Part shown: positions 9,371 through 17,494 of the stretch, piece after piece
Numbering within the stretch: position 1 is the stretch's first letter
Layout of the letters: each line of letters starts with the position of its first letter
Assembly (NCBI GenBank): GCA_003161555.1
Contig: PMOG01000073.1
Coordinates: 1-43,354 of the forward strand
Direction: 5' to 3'
Length of the DNA: 43,354 bases
Source: Vulcanimicrobiota bacterium
GTDB taxonomy: Bacteria; Vulcanimicrobiota; Vulcanimicrobiia; Vulcanimicrobiales; Vulcanimicrobiaceae
Position numbers and translations under genes: made by a program
Notes under the pieces: model-generated
Database searches by the model: none
Told to the model about the DNA's origin: nothing
What the model saw: only the letters and a program-made list of their open reading frames with translations

Positions 9371-9477
9371 TTGGGCCCCAGCGCATTCTCCTCCGGGGAC
9401 TACGCCACGACTAGCGCTTTCGTCGCAGGACGCTCGCCCTGGCTGGAACGGAGCGCAGCCCGTCGAAAAGCCCCACC

Positions 9478-10269
9478 GTGCTCGCTCTCGCCGCCGTTCT
9501 GCTCGCGTTGGCAACGCCCGTCGCATCGGCACTGCCCGCCCCGGAGCCGGCTCCGACGAACCCGTTCAACCTGAACCCGATCCCGGCCGGCACGCCGTAC
9601 CCGGTCATCGGGACGACCCGAACGCGCGCGCTGTGCCAGGCGATCCGGAAGGTCGTAGCTCCGGCCGTGCTCGCTGCGATGACCAGTGACAAAACCTATG
9701 CGACGTTCCGCAAGAGCTTGTACGACTACACGGTCAACGGCAGCGACACGTCGCGCGACTTCATGCTGATCCGCATGGACCGCTCGGTCGACGCGATGGT
9801 CAAGAGCACCAAGGAACTCGAGTCTGAGCTCGACTCCTACAACTTCACCACGCCGGCGAACACCGGTCAGCGCGACGCCGAGGCGCTCGCGAAAGTGCGC
9901 GAGTCGCTGCGCGGCGTGCTGGCCGCGCAAAAAGTCGAGCTCGACGCGATGAGCGGCTTTGTCGAAACCGAACGCATGCGCACCTTCGGTCAGCTCAGCG
10001 AGAGCGAGCGCAGCATGCAGGCCGCGGTCGGTCCGCCCACCTCGGCGCCGAACGTCCCCGGCCAATCGTTCGGTCCGAGCAACACGGACGATTCGAGCTA
10101 CGGCTTCCTGCACGACTCCAACAACGTGTTCAAGCTGCCGGTGAGCAAGATCAGCCTCGACCAGGCGCACTTCCTCGACCGCGATCTCGGCGATCTGGCC
10201 GCATTTACGTCCAAACGCGAGGACGTCGCGTCGAAGGCCATCATCCCCGCCACGAACCTCTGCAAGTAA
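9478..10269 (+). CDS. Secreted hypothetical protein
   Basis: 263 residues from a GTG start, the only usable start after an in-frame stop near 9410. The N-terminus is a signal peptide (LALAAVLLALATPVASA, cleavage before LPAPEPAP) with a weak positive region. The mature part starts Pro-rich and then becomes helical and charged (for example KSTKELESELDSYNF and AKVRESLRGVLAAQKVELD). It contains only two cysteines (one in TRALCQAI, one in the last residues NLCK), which could form a single disulphide linking the ends. No family is recognised. It precedes the sigma-factor operon by about 50 bases on the same strand, so it might belong to that envelope-stress regulon. Confidence 0.75.
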   Translation: MLALAAVLLALATPVASALPAPEPAPTNPFNLNPIPAGTPYPVIGTTRTRALCQAIRKVVAPAVLAAMTSDKTYATFRKSLYDYTVNGSDTSRDFMLIRMDRSVDAMVKSTKELESELDSYNFTTPANTGQRDAEALAKVRESLRGVLAAQKVELDAMSGFVETERMRTFGQLSESERSMQAAVGPPTSAPNVPGQSFGPSNTDDSSYGFLHDSNNVFKLPVSKISLDQAHFLDRDLGDLAAFTSKREDVASKAIIPATNLCK

Positions 10270-10315
10270 GCGCGAGCACGCGCGCGAGGCCGGTCTGGCC
10301 GGGTTCCCGAAGGGC

Positions 10316-10894
10316 ATGACCCCGATGGGGGTCCCCCGCAAGCCGAGCCCGGCGCCCTCGATGGAAGCTTCGGCGTTCCTCGAGCAGGCGATGGACCAGT
10401 ACGGCAAGGCCACGTACAACTTCGCCTACCGGTTGACCGGCAACGAGGCGGATGCGCGCGACCTGACTCAGGACGCCTTCATCCGGGTCTACCGGGCGTG
10501 GCGGTCGTTTCAGCCCGGGACGTCGTTTCTGTCCTGGATTTACCGGATCGTAACGAACCTGTACCGGGATGAACTTCGGCGGCGAAAAGGACGTTTCCAG
10601 GAAGAGATACCCGAAGACAACGCCCCCCAGGAGTACGCCGGCCAGCGACCGCTCGCGGTCGACCCGATCGGCGACTACATGGCCGGGCAATTGGGAGAGC
10701 CGCTGTCCAAGGCGCTGGGGCAGCTCTCCCCGGAACAGCGCCAAGTCGTCGTTTTAGCCGATATCGAAGAGTATAGCTACCAAGAGATCGCCGACATCAT
10801 GGGCTGCTCGATCGGAACCGTCCGGTCGCGTCTCCATCGGGCTCGTGCACTTCTTCGTCGGCTCGTGACACGGGCGCAACAGGAACAACAATGA
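10316..10894 (+). CDS. ECF-type RNA polymerase sigma-70 factor
   Basis: 192 residues. Region 2 spans about 22-95 (YNFAYRLTGNEADARDLTQDAFIRVYRAW and SFLSWIYRIVTNLYRDELRRRK, the -10 recognition helix). Region 4 spans about 130-182 (LSPEQRQVVVLADIEEYSYQ, then EIADIMGCSIGTVRSRLHRA, the -35 recognition helix-turn-helix). Region 3 is absent, as in SigE/RpoE-like ECF factors. ATGs at 10316, 10325 and 10361 are all possible; the one at 10325 has GAAGGG at the best spacing. The stop overlaps the start of the anti-sigma gene (ATGA), so the two are translationally coupled. Confidence 0.93.
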   Translation: MTPMGVPRKPSPAPSMEASAFLEQAMDQYGKATYNFAYRLTGNEADARDLTQDAFIRVYRAWRSFQPGTSFLSWIYRIVTNLYRDELRRRKGRFQEEIPEDNAPQEYAGQRPLAVDPIGDYMAGQLGEPLSKALGQLSPEQRQVVVLADIEEYSYQEIADIMGCSIGTVRSRLHRARALLRRLVTRAQQEQQ

Positions 10895-11421
10895 ACCCCC
10901 ACTACTCCAGCGAAATCCTCAGCGACTACCTCCACCGGGCGCTTAGCCCGGCGGCTGATAGTGCTGTCTTGACGCACCTCGATGTGTGCGGCGACTGCCG
11001 CCGGCGCTTCGACGACGAAGCCGCGATCGGCGACGCGCTCCGAGCGGCCGCGCGCGCCGATGAACGCGAATTTCCCTCGATGGTGAAGGCGCGCGTCTGG
11101 GACGCCGTCCGCCGCGAGCGGCCCACGCTGCTCGACCGCCTGCACTCGCGCTGGGCAACCGCACTCGCGGTCCCGGTCGCGGCCATGGTCGCGCTGGCCG
11201 TGTACTTCGGCACGCCGATCCTGCAGAGCGCCGGGCCTCCGACCGTCTCCGCGAGCTACTATCTCGACGAGCACAACGCCCAAACGACCCAGAGTCCGCT
11301 GGGACCCAGCGTGTCGCCGGCGGTCTACACGACCGACGGCACCGGCTCGGCCACTGCCGCCTCTTACATCGATACCGCCGACGCCGCCACCCTCGACGAC
11401 GCCGCCGGTGCCGGCCGTTAG
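10891..11421 (+). CDS. Zinc-finger (ZAS-type) membrane anti-sigma factor
   Basis: 176 residues. The N-terminal 45 residues carry the ZAS signature H29-x3-C33-x2-C36 (LTHLDVCGDCRRRF) that binds zinc and clamps the cognate sigma factor. A single membrane span lies at about 89-107 (ATALAVPVAAMVALAVYFG), followed by a roughly 65-residue Ser/Thr/Ala-rich extracytoplasmic tail. It overlaps the sigma gene by four bases and the RseB-like gene by 14 bases, the standard rpoE-rseA-rseB layout. Envelope stress would trigger proteolysis of this protein and release the sigma factor. Confidence 0.88.
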   Translation: MNPHYSSEILSDYLHRALSPAADSAVLTHLDVCGDCRRRFDDEAAIGDALRAAARADEREFPSMVKARVWDAVRRERPTLLDRLHSRWATALAVPVAAMVALAVYFGTPILQSAGPPTVSASYYLDEHNAQTTQSPLGPSVSPAVYTTDGTGSATAASYIDTADAATLDDAAGAGR

Positions 11422-12496
11422 CCTTTCGCTCGCGCTTCTCGTTTTCGCGCTGAGCACCGCCGACGCGCGGGCGGCAGCGACCCCGGCACCGCATCCGCCG
11501 CCGCACGGAAAATCGCGCGCGGCTACGCCGGCGCCGATCACGGGCACCGACGCGCGCCCGCTGATCGTCGAGGCAGTCACGGCATCGTCCCACGTATCGT
11601 TCGTCGGCCAGATGTCGTCGATCCGCAGCGGCACCAGTCAAGCGCTCGCGGTCATCTCGAAGATCGAACATCGCGCGCCCGACGAAACGCGTCGCACCTA
11701 CCTCGCGCCGCGCGCCCTCTACGGGCAATTCGTGATCAGCCGCGGCGCGATGTCCTGGGATGTCGACAGCGATCACAAGCGCGTGATCGTCAGCGAGAAC
11801 CGGGCCGCCGTCGATCCGGTCGCGATCGTGGACGACATCGCGCTGCTCGACGGAAACTACCGGGCGGTGCGCACCGCGTCCGACGATGTCGCCAATCGGC
11901 GCACCGACGTCGTCGACCTGGTGAGCCGCTACACGGGCGAACGCGCCATGCGACTGTGGATCGACGTCGATACGCACATCGTGCTGGCGAAAGAGGCCTA
12001 TCACAGCGACGGTTCTCTGGCCTGGCGCACGCGCTTCGACGACATCCGCTACACGGACGACATTCCCGAACAGGTTTTCACCGACTCGATCCCCTCCGGT
12101 TTCGCCACCGTCAAGGGCCGCTCGTACCAGCAGCCGCGCGCCCTGCCCAGCACCGCTCCGGACGCCGGCTTCTCCCCGGTCACGCCGAAATATCTTCCCG
12201 ACGGCTTCTCCCTCGTCGGCGCCGACGTGTCGACGGTGAACAGCGTACGCAACCTGCACCTGATCTATTCGGACGGCATTCGCACGTTGTCGCTGTTCGA
12301 AAACTCGACCAACCGCGCGATCGACTTCGGTGCGATGCAGTCGCACATCGTCAAGTTCGCAGGCCACGACGCGCGTTACGTCCACGACGGGCCGACCACG
12401 CTGCTGGCGTGGCGCGAGCGCCGGCTGGCCTTCGCGCTCGTCGGCGATCTGGACCTCAACGAGCTGATCGCGATCGCGGTCTCCGTCGTCCCTTAA
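11408..12496 (+). CDS. RseB/MucB-like periplasmic sigma-E regulatory protein
   Basis: 362 residues with a signal peptide (LSLALLVFALSTADARA). The N-terminal half (about 50-235) has the LolA/RseB lipoprotein-binding-like fold pattern: HVSFVGQMSSIRSG, WDVDSDHKRVIVSE, NYRAVRTASDDVANRRTDVV, RLWIDVDTHIVLAKEAY and FDDIRYTDDIPEQVFT. The C-terminal domain (PKYLPDGFSLVGADVST through LLAWRERRLAFALVGDL) is the second RseB domain, which senses mislocalised lipoprotein or lipopolysaccharide and protects the anti-sigma factor from proteolysis. It is the third gene of the coupled sigma operon. Recognition is from domain pattern and context. Confidence 0.85.
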   Translation: MPAVSLSLALLVFALSTADARAAATPAPHPPPHGKSRAATPAPITGTDARPLIVEAVTASSHVSFVGQMSSIRSGTSQALAVISKIEHRAPDETRRTYLAPRALYGQFVISRGAMSWDVDSDHKRVIVSENRAAVDPVAIVDDIALLDGNYRAVRTASDDVANRRTDVVDLVSRYTGERAMRLWIDVDTHIVLAKEAYHSDGSLAWRTRFDDIRYTDDIPEQVFTDSIPSGFATVKGRSYQQPRALPSTAPDAGFSPVTPKYLPDGFSLVGADVSTVNSVRNLHLIYSDGIRTLSLFENSTNRAIDFGAMQSHIVKFAGHDARYVHDGPTTLLAWRERRLAFALVGDLDLNELIAIAVSVVP

Positions 12497-12543
12497 GCCG
12501 CCCGGGAGCTAGCCGCCGCGCGGCTTGCGCGGGAAGGGAGAGC

Positions 12544-12750
12544 GTGGCGATCTCGCTCTCGTCGGTCGATGCGGTCGCGTCGCGCATACGGCGCGCGCAG
12601 CGGGTCGATTTCGGAGCCTACGTGCTGCACCCGGGCGACATCGAGCGCGCGCTAACCGCCGCAGCCGAGCACGGTGCGCGCGTCCACGTCATCTTGCAGC
12701 GCGATCCGTACCGCGGCGGCGCCGGCGAGCGTCACCTCAACCGCGATGCG
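12544..12750 (+). pseudogene. N-terminal fragment of a phospholipase D-like protein
   Basis: A GTG at 12544 follows a very good ribosome site (AAGGGAG). The first 65 or so codons read like a PLD-superfamily N-terminus (SLSSVDAVASRIRRAQRVDF, then IERALTAAAEHGARVHVIL). The reading frame then runs into the GMC oxidoreductase gene in the wrong frame, and its translation becomes Arg-rich nonsense from about 12750. The rest of the PLD domain, including any HKD motif, is missing. I infer that a deletion or misassembly joined this start to the GMC remnant; the junction shows no obvious repeat. Confidence 0.55.
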
Positions 12751-13900
12751 GCTCGGCGTGACGCTCGCGACCGCGCACAATCGCAACAACGCCGTCATCG
12801 TCGAGGGCTGCGCAAAGCTGGGGTGGGAAGCGCGCGCGATCCCGCGCAATGCGGACTGCGGCGGCGACCGCTGCGGCTACTGCGGTTTCGGCTGCGCGTA
12901 CGGCAACAAGCGCGGCACGGCGCGCACGTATCTGCAAGATGCGGTCGATGCGGGCGCGTCAATCTACGCGAACACGCGCGCGACCCGGATCCGCATCGAC
13001 GACGGCGCCGTGACCGGCGTCGACGCACGCACGGCCAACGGCGCACCGGTCGAGATCGACGCGCCGCTGGTCATGCTCGCCGCGGGCGCGCTGCGCACGC
13101 CGGGTTTGCTCGCGGCCGGCGGCGTTCGCTCGCCGCATCTCGGCAAGCATCTCCATTTGCATCCGACCAGCGCGCTCAGCGCGCTCTTCGACGAACCGGT
13201 CGAAACGTGGCACGGCGCGATGCAGACCGCCTTATGCGACCGCTTCGCCGAGAGCGACGACGGGTTCGGCGCCACGATCGAGGCCGCGCCCTCGCACCCG
13301 GGCTTGATGGCGCAGGCGATGCCGTGGATCGGCCGCGACGCGCACGCGACGGTGCTGAGCAGCGTGCGCAACCGCGCCTCGCTGATCGCGCTCACGCGCG
13401 ACCGCGGCGAAGGCGCCATCGGACTCGACGAGCGCGCCGACGTCACCTACGAGCTGGCGCCGAGTGACGCGCGCAATCTGGCGGCCGGCCTCGCCGCAGC
13501 CGCACGCATCGCGTTCGCCGCGGGCGCGCGCGAAGTGTCCACGCTGCATGCCGAACCGCTCGTGCTCGGGGCCGAAGCCGCGACCCCGGCCGGAATCGAC
13601 GCCTTCGCCGCCACGCTCGCGCGCTCGGCCGAACGCAAGATCCCGCTCGCGCTGTTTTCCGCGCACCAGATGGGCAGCGCGCGCATGGCGAGCGACCCCG
13701 CCGGCGGCGTGCTCGATCCCGACGGCCGCGTCTACGGCGTCGAGGGTTTATTGGTGGTGGACGGCTCGGCGTCACCGAGCGCCTCGGGCGTGAACCCGAT
13801 GCTGACGATCATGGCGCTGGCGCATCGCGCCACCAGCGCGCTTATTGCGCGACGCGCAGGGTCAACGTCGAGCGGGTCGCCAGTGCGATCGCACTCATGA
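12747..13900 (+). pseudogene. C-terminal part of a GMC-family oxidoreductase (long-chain alcohol oxidase/FAO-like), N-terminus missing
   Basis: The coding pattern in this frame starts abruptly at about 12747 (MRLGVTLATAHNRNNAVIVE). It then contains FAO-type features: a cysteine cluster (NADCGGDRCGYCGFGC), MLAAGALRTPGLLAAGG, HLGKHLHLHP, the catalytic-region HQMGSARMASDPAGGV, and the C-terminal FAD/substrate loop LLVVDGSASPSASGVNPML. The N-terminal FAD-binding glycine-rich fold (about 200 residues) is absent and is replaced, out of frame, by a PLD-like start. The remaining protein could not bind FAD normally, so the gene is probably dead in this sequence. Its last 59 bases overlap the convergent gene. 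Confidence 0.75.
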
Positions 13901-14921
13901 GGTAGCAGACCGTCGACTCGGCACCCTGATTGCGGTTGACGCCGTGCACGTCGAGGCCGTCGGAGCAGCCGCCTTGGCTCACCAGCGAAACGCGATGCAC
14001 GTTGTTGCCAAGATACCAGGCATGGGCGATCTCGACGACGCTGCGCCACATCTGCTCGCCGGTCTGATCGTAGGCCGCCAGCGCGGCGTCGACGAGCGCC
14101 GCCGCTTCGAGCGGCTGCTGACCGAAGCGCGCCTTGGGACCGCCGCGCGGATACCAGCCGTCGTTGCCGACCGGATGGAACGTGCCGTGCTTGATCGTCT
14201 CGACCGCATAGAAGCGCAGCATCGCCAGCCCGGCTTCGACGTAGCGCGGGTTATCGAGCGCCGCGCCGGCACGCAGCAAGGCTTCCGGCAGCCGCGCATT
14301 GTCGTACGTCATCAGCTCTTCGCACCACTCCCAATCGGGGGCGCGATGGGCGTCGAAGGCGTCGGCGATCGGACGGACCGCATCGTCGAGCACGGCACGC
14401 AGCGCCAGCTCATCGTCGGGATGCCCGCCGAGCGCGTGCGTGAGCCCCAGCGCGGCGTACGCGCGCGAGCGGAGATGCTCCATGCGCGCGACCGCCGGCA
14501 GCGAACGGCGGCGCATCGCGCCCGCCAGGGCGCTCCACGACGGCTTCGGCGCGAAGCGCTCGGCGTAGCCGAGCCCCCAGATCGCGCGCCCGATCGCGTC
14601 GGGCGAGCCGCTGCGGTCCTGCCAACGGCGGTCGTAGCCCATGAAGTTGTGGAACCAGCCGTCGGGCTGCTGCGCGTCGTGCAGGTAGGCCAGGTACGTC
14701 GTCATCAGCCGCGAGGTATCATGATCTTCGTTGAAGCGGCGGGCCGCGTCGACCGCGACCAGCAGCGCGCGGCCAACGTCGTCGGTGCAGTAGCCGCACG
14801 ACCGGTTCGGGATGTCCAGCGTCGCGTGCTGAAGGATGCCGACGTCGTCGGTCATCGCGTTGAGATGCTCGAGCGACGGCCAGCGATAGCCGGAGATCAG
14901 CATACGGCCGGCGATGGGCAT
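13842..14921 (-). CDS. Six-hairpin (alpha/alpha barrel) glycosidase-like protein linked to a glycosyltransferase
   Basis: 359 residues with repeated helix-hairpin units typical of alpha/alpha-barrel carbohydrate enzymes: PNRSCGYCTDDVGRALLVAV, DGWFHNFMGYDRRWQD, AIWGLGYAERF, WCEELMTYDNARLPEALL, HPVGNDGWYPRGG and LDVHGVNRNQGAESTVCYL. In many genomes such proteins follow or are fused to a GT4 glycosyltransferase, as here. They probably act on mannose- or glucose-containing glycans, but the substrate is unknown. The ATG at 14921 immediately follows the glycosyltransferase stop (14924); the longer open frame to 15011 lies inside that gene and is rejected. Confidence 0.75.
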   Translation of the reverse strand: MPIAGRMLISGYRWPSLEHLNAMTDDVGILQHATLDIPNRSCGYCTDDVGRALLVAVDAARRFNEDHDTSRLMTTYLAYLHDAQQPDGWFHNFMGYDRRWQDRSGSPDAIGRAIWGLGYAERFAPKPSWSALAGAMRRRSLPAVARMEHLRSRAYAALGLTHALGGHPDDELALRAVLDDAVRPIADAFDAHRAPDWEWCEELMTYDNARLPEALLRAGAALDNPRYVEAGLAMLRFYAVETIKHGTFHPVGNDGWYPRGGPKARFGQQPLEAAALVDAALAAYDQTGEQMWRSVVEIAHAWYLGNNVHRVSLVSQGGCSDGLDVHGVNRNQGAESTVCYLMSAIALATRSTLTLRVAQ

Positions 14922-14923
14922 GA

Positions 14924-16120
14924 TCAGGCCGGGGTCGCGAGCGCCGAGTGCGCCGAGACGGGCAGCAGATCGGCAAACACGTGTCCGTACGCTTGCGCGA
15001 CGTTGGGCCACGTCATCCGCCGGCCGTACCGGTAGGCACGGCGTTCGGTACTTTCGCGCAGGGCGGGATCGTCGAGCAGCGCCACGAGGGTCGTGGCGAT
15101 CGCCGAACCGTCGCGCGCCGGGACGAGAAAACCGCGGCCGTGTGCCAGCAACTCCTGCGCGTACAGGTAGGGTGTCGAAACGATCGCTTTGCCGCAGCCG
15201 ACAGCGTACGCCAACGTGCCGCTGACGATCTGGGTCGGGTTCAAATACGGCGTGAGGTAAATGTCGGTTGCGGTGAGATACGACAGCAACTCATCGAAGT
15301 CGAGATATTTATCGACCAGCAGCACATGATCGTCGAGCTTGTTGGCAGCGATCTCGGCTTCCAACTCGCGCCGATACGATTCACCTTCGCGCCGGCGAAT
15401 CACCGGATGCGTCTGTCCCAGAATCAGGTACAGCGCTTCGGGATGCTGGGCGACGACGGCGTTCATCGCTTCGATCGCGTACTCGAGCCCTTTGCCGCGG
15501 TTGATCAGGCCGAAGGTCGAAATCGTCATGCGGCCTTCAAGACCGAGCCGCTTCTTCTCGCCGGCGCTCTCGCGGAACGGCACGTCCGGAACGCCGTGCG
15601 GAACGACCCGGATCTTGTGCGGCGCGACGCCGTAGCGGTCGATCAGAATGTCGCGGCCGGTCTCCGAGAGGACGACAACGCCGCTCGAGGTGGCGCACAG
15701 CGCGCGCGCCACGCGCAGATGTTCGGCTGAGGGATCCGGCAGCACGGTGTGCAGCGAGGTGACGACCGGTTTGCGGATCTGGGCGATGCAGTCGACGATC
15801 CACTCGCCGTCGTTGCCGCCGAAAAGCCCGTATTCGTGCTGAATATTGATGACGTCGCAGGGATAGGCGTTCGCGAACGCGGCGGTCTCTCGATAGGAAT
15901 CGGGATCCTGCTGCACGAGGCGCGCGACGACGCGGCCCGGGTACACACGGTCTTCCGCGCCCGGCTCGTCAATAGCGATTACGGCGCTGTGCGTACCAAA
16001 CGCAGCGTCATAATTCGTCACGACATCCTTCATGAAGGTCGCAATTCCGCATTCCCGAGGCGGAAAAGAACCGAAGAACAGAACCCGTGGCGCCTGACTT
16101 GTCACCGTCGTCCCCTGCAC
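14924..16120 (-). CDS. GT4-family (GT-B fold) glycosyltransferase
   Basis: 398 residues. The N-terminal acceptor half begins FFGSFPPRECGIATFMKDVV and includes VINIQHEYGLFGG, VVTSLHTVLPDPS and VVLSETGRDILIDRYGV. The C-terminal nucleotide-sugar half includes STFGLINRGKGLEYAIEAM, YLILGQTHP, LLSYLTATDIYLTPYLN and SGTLAYAVGCGKAIVSTPY, the usual donor-site region. It is a cytosolic or membrane-associated retaining transferase. It sits between a sugar nucleotidyltransferase gene upstream and an alpha/alpha-barrel protein downstream on the same strand, suggesting synthesis of a surface or storage glycan from a hexose-NDP donor. The GTG at 16120 is taken as start; another in-frame GTG lies five codons later. 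Confidence 0.9.
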   Translation of the reverse strand: MQGTTVTSQAPRVLFFGSFPPRECGIATFMKDVVTNYDAAFGTHSAVIAIDEPGAEDRVYPGRVVARLVQQDPDSYRETAAFANAYPCDVINIQHEYGLFGGNDGEWIVDCIAQIRKPVVTSLHTVLPDPSAEHLRVARALCATSSGVVVLSETGRDILIDRYGVAPHKIRVVPHGVPDVPFRESAGEKKRLGLEGRMTISTFGLINRGKGLEYAIEAMNAVVAQHPEALYLILGQTHPVIRRREGESYRRELEAEIAANKLDDHVLLVDKYLDFDELLSYLTATDIYLTPYLNPTQIVSGTLAYAVGCGKAIVSTPYLYAQELLAHGRGFLVPARDGSAIATTLVALLDDPALRESTERRAYRYGRRMTWPNVAQAYGHVFADLLPVSAHSALATPA

Positions 16121-16269
16121 GGAGCCGGCGCCGGATTGCGCCGGGTTAGGCGTGATCCCTAGAAGCGACAGCAGTTTTTTCGTCCGCTGCTCTTTAGGAC
16201 ACGCTCGCTTGTGCCGACGGTTTCGTACCCGCGGAACTCAGGATTCTAACTCGGCCATTGTACGCTGAC

Positions 16270-17340
16270 TCAGCTTGCCGTTGCGGCAATCCGAGCATCG
16301 GGAGCAAGCTGGGTATTTGCTGGGACGCTCACCCCGTGGCCGATCACGGACCCCGCCCCCACGCGTGCGCCCGCGCCGATGCGCGCGCGGCTTGCAACGA
16401 TCGCCGTGTTTAAATGTGCACCGGCGCCGACGACGACGCCGTCCCATAAAAGGGAGTCCGCGACGACCGCACCGGGTCCGATTTCGCAGTTATCGCCGAG
16501 GACGGTGTAGGGTCCGACGACCGCGTCGGGAGCGATCCGGCAGCCGTTTCCGACAAAGATCGGCCCTCGGACAGCTGAGGGAGGGACCGCGTCGCGCCCG
16601 GGTCCGTCGACGCCGGGCACGACGCCGAGGGGCATCGTGTTGTCGAAGATGTGCCGGTGGGCGGCCAGGTACGCCTCCGGTCGGCCCAGGTCGATCCAGT
16701 AGTCGTCGGTGGTGTAGGCGTAGAGGGGGCGCCCGGCCGCGATCAGGGCCGGGAAGGTCTCGCGCTCGATCGAGACCGGCCGCCCGGCCGGGATCGCGTC
16801 GAGGACCTCGCGCTCGAGCAAGTAGGTGCCGGCGTTGACCTCGTTCGAGGGGGCTTGATCGCGCGGCGGCTTTTCGATGAAGTCCAGGATCCGGCCGGAG
16901 CTGTCGTGGACGACGACGCCGAAGGCGCTGGGGTCGTCGGCGTGGATCAGGTGGATCGTCGCCAGGCCGCCGGTACGCTGGTGGTCGGCCAGCATCGCCC
17001 GCAGGTCGAGCGAGGTCAGGACGTCGCCGTTGAGGACGAAAAATGGGCCGTCGATGAACTGTTCGACGTTCTTGAGTGCTCCCGCCGTACCAAGCGGGGT
17101 CGCTTCGATCACGAAGCGCAGCCGCATCCCCAGCCAGCTGCCGTCGCCGAAGTACGAGGTAATCGCCTCCGGCAGGTAGCCGGCCGGGAGGATGACGTCG
17201 TCGATCCCCGCCTCTTTGAGCCGCCGGAGCGTGCGCTCCAGGAACGGCATGTTCATGACTGGGACCATCGGTTTCGGGGTCTCGAGGGTGAGCGGACGGA
17301 GCCTTGTCCCCTCTCCCCCCACGAGGACGACTGCCTGCAC
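16270..17340 (-). CDS. NDP-sugar pyrophosphorylase (sugar-1-phosphate nucleotidylyltransferase with left-handed beta-helix)
   Basis: 356 residues from a GTG at 17340 that has AGGAG five bases upstream; the open frame beyond it is rejected. The signature QAVVLVGGEGTRLRPLT, the product-site lysine in ETPKPMVPV, LNGDVLTSLDL, the FGVVVHD and FIEKPP motifs, and YWIDLGRPEAYL define the nucleotidyltransferase domain (1-235). The C-terminal 110 residues are hexapeptide repeats (GPIFVGNGCRIAPDAVVGPY and GARVGAGSVIGHGVSVPANT) forming a left-handed beta helix. It makes an NDP-hexose, most like GDP-mannose or NDP-glucose types, from sugar-1-phosphate and NTP. It presumably supplies the adjacent GT4 enzyme. 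Confidence 0.9.
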   Translation of the reverse strand: MQAVVLVGGEGTRLRPLTLETPKPMVPVMNMPFLERTLRRLKEAGIDDVILPAGYLPEAITSYFGDGSWLGMRLRFVIEATPLGTAGALKNVEQFIDGPFFVLNGDVLTSLDLRAMLADHQRTGGLATIHLIHADDPSAFGVVVHDSSGRILDFIEKPPRDQAPSNEVNAGTYLLEREVLDAIPAGRPVSIERETFPALIAAGRPLYAYTTDDYWIDLGRPEAYLAAHRHIFDNTMPLGVVPGVDGPGRDAVPPSAVRGPIFVGNGCRIAPDAVVGPYTVLGDNCEIGPGAVVADSLLWDGVVVGAGAHLNTAIVASRARIGAGARVGAGSVIGHGVSVPANTQLAPDARIAATAS

Positions 17341-17436
17341 GGGTTCTCCTGGGCCGAAATGCGCGCGGCAAGCCAAAAGGCGTGCCGACTTCCGATACTA
17401 CCCGAAAGCCCCGTCGAAGTCGCTCACGTGGCGGTC

Positions 17437-17474
17437 ATATCCCGGCAACCTCGCGACAATATGCCGGCAACCTC
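17437..17474 (+). repeat. Two direct repeats upstream of the HNH gene
   Basis: ATAT-n-CCGGCAACCTC occurs at 17437-17452 and again at 17459-17474, a period of 22 bases (about two helical turns). It lies directly before the LexA box. The core GGCAACC is the complement of GGTTGCC, which also forms the arm-type repeats of the downstream integrative element, so the two could be related protein-binding sites; this is only suggestive. Confidence 0.5.
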
Positions 17475-17480
17475 AGCATG

Positions 17481-17494
17481 CGAACATATGTTCG
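17481..17494 (+). promoter_or_regulatory. LexA (SOS) box, Gram-positive type, before the HNH endonuclease gene
   Basis: CGAACATATGTTCG is a perfect 14-base palindrome and an exact match to the CGAAC-N4-GTTCG consensus for LexA/DinR in Bacillus, actinobacteria and relatives. It ends at the first candidate start codon of the HNH gene, so LexA would block transcription. A second perfect box occurs at 38506-38519. Confidence 0.75.

Noticed and set aside
9340-9440. Manganese (yybP-ykoY) riboswitch before the Nramp gene
   Set aside because: The leader is short and lacks the conserved internal loops; the DtxR/MntR-like palindrome explains regulation better.
11956-13467. 503-codon plus-strand frame across the RseB-like and GMC genes
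   Set aside because: Arg-rich translation typical of the wrong frame in high-GC DNA; only its 12544-12750 part reads as protein, and that has its own start.
16651-17493. Upstream extension of the HNH frame by 280 codons
   Set aside because: Antisense to the sugar nucleotidyltransferase and upstream of the LexA box; the protein pattern begins only after 17494.
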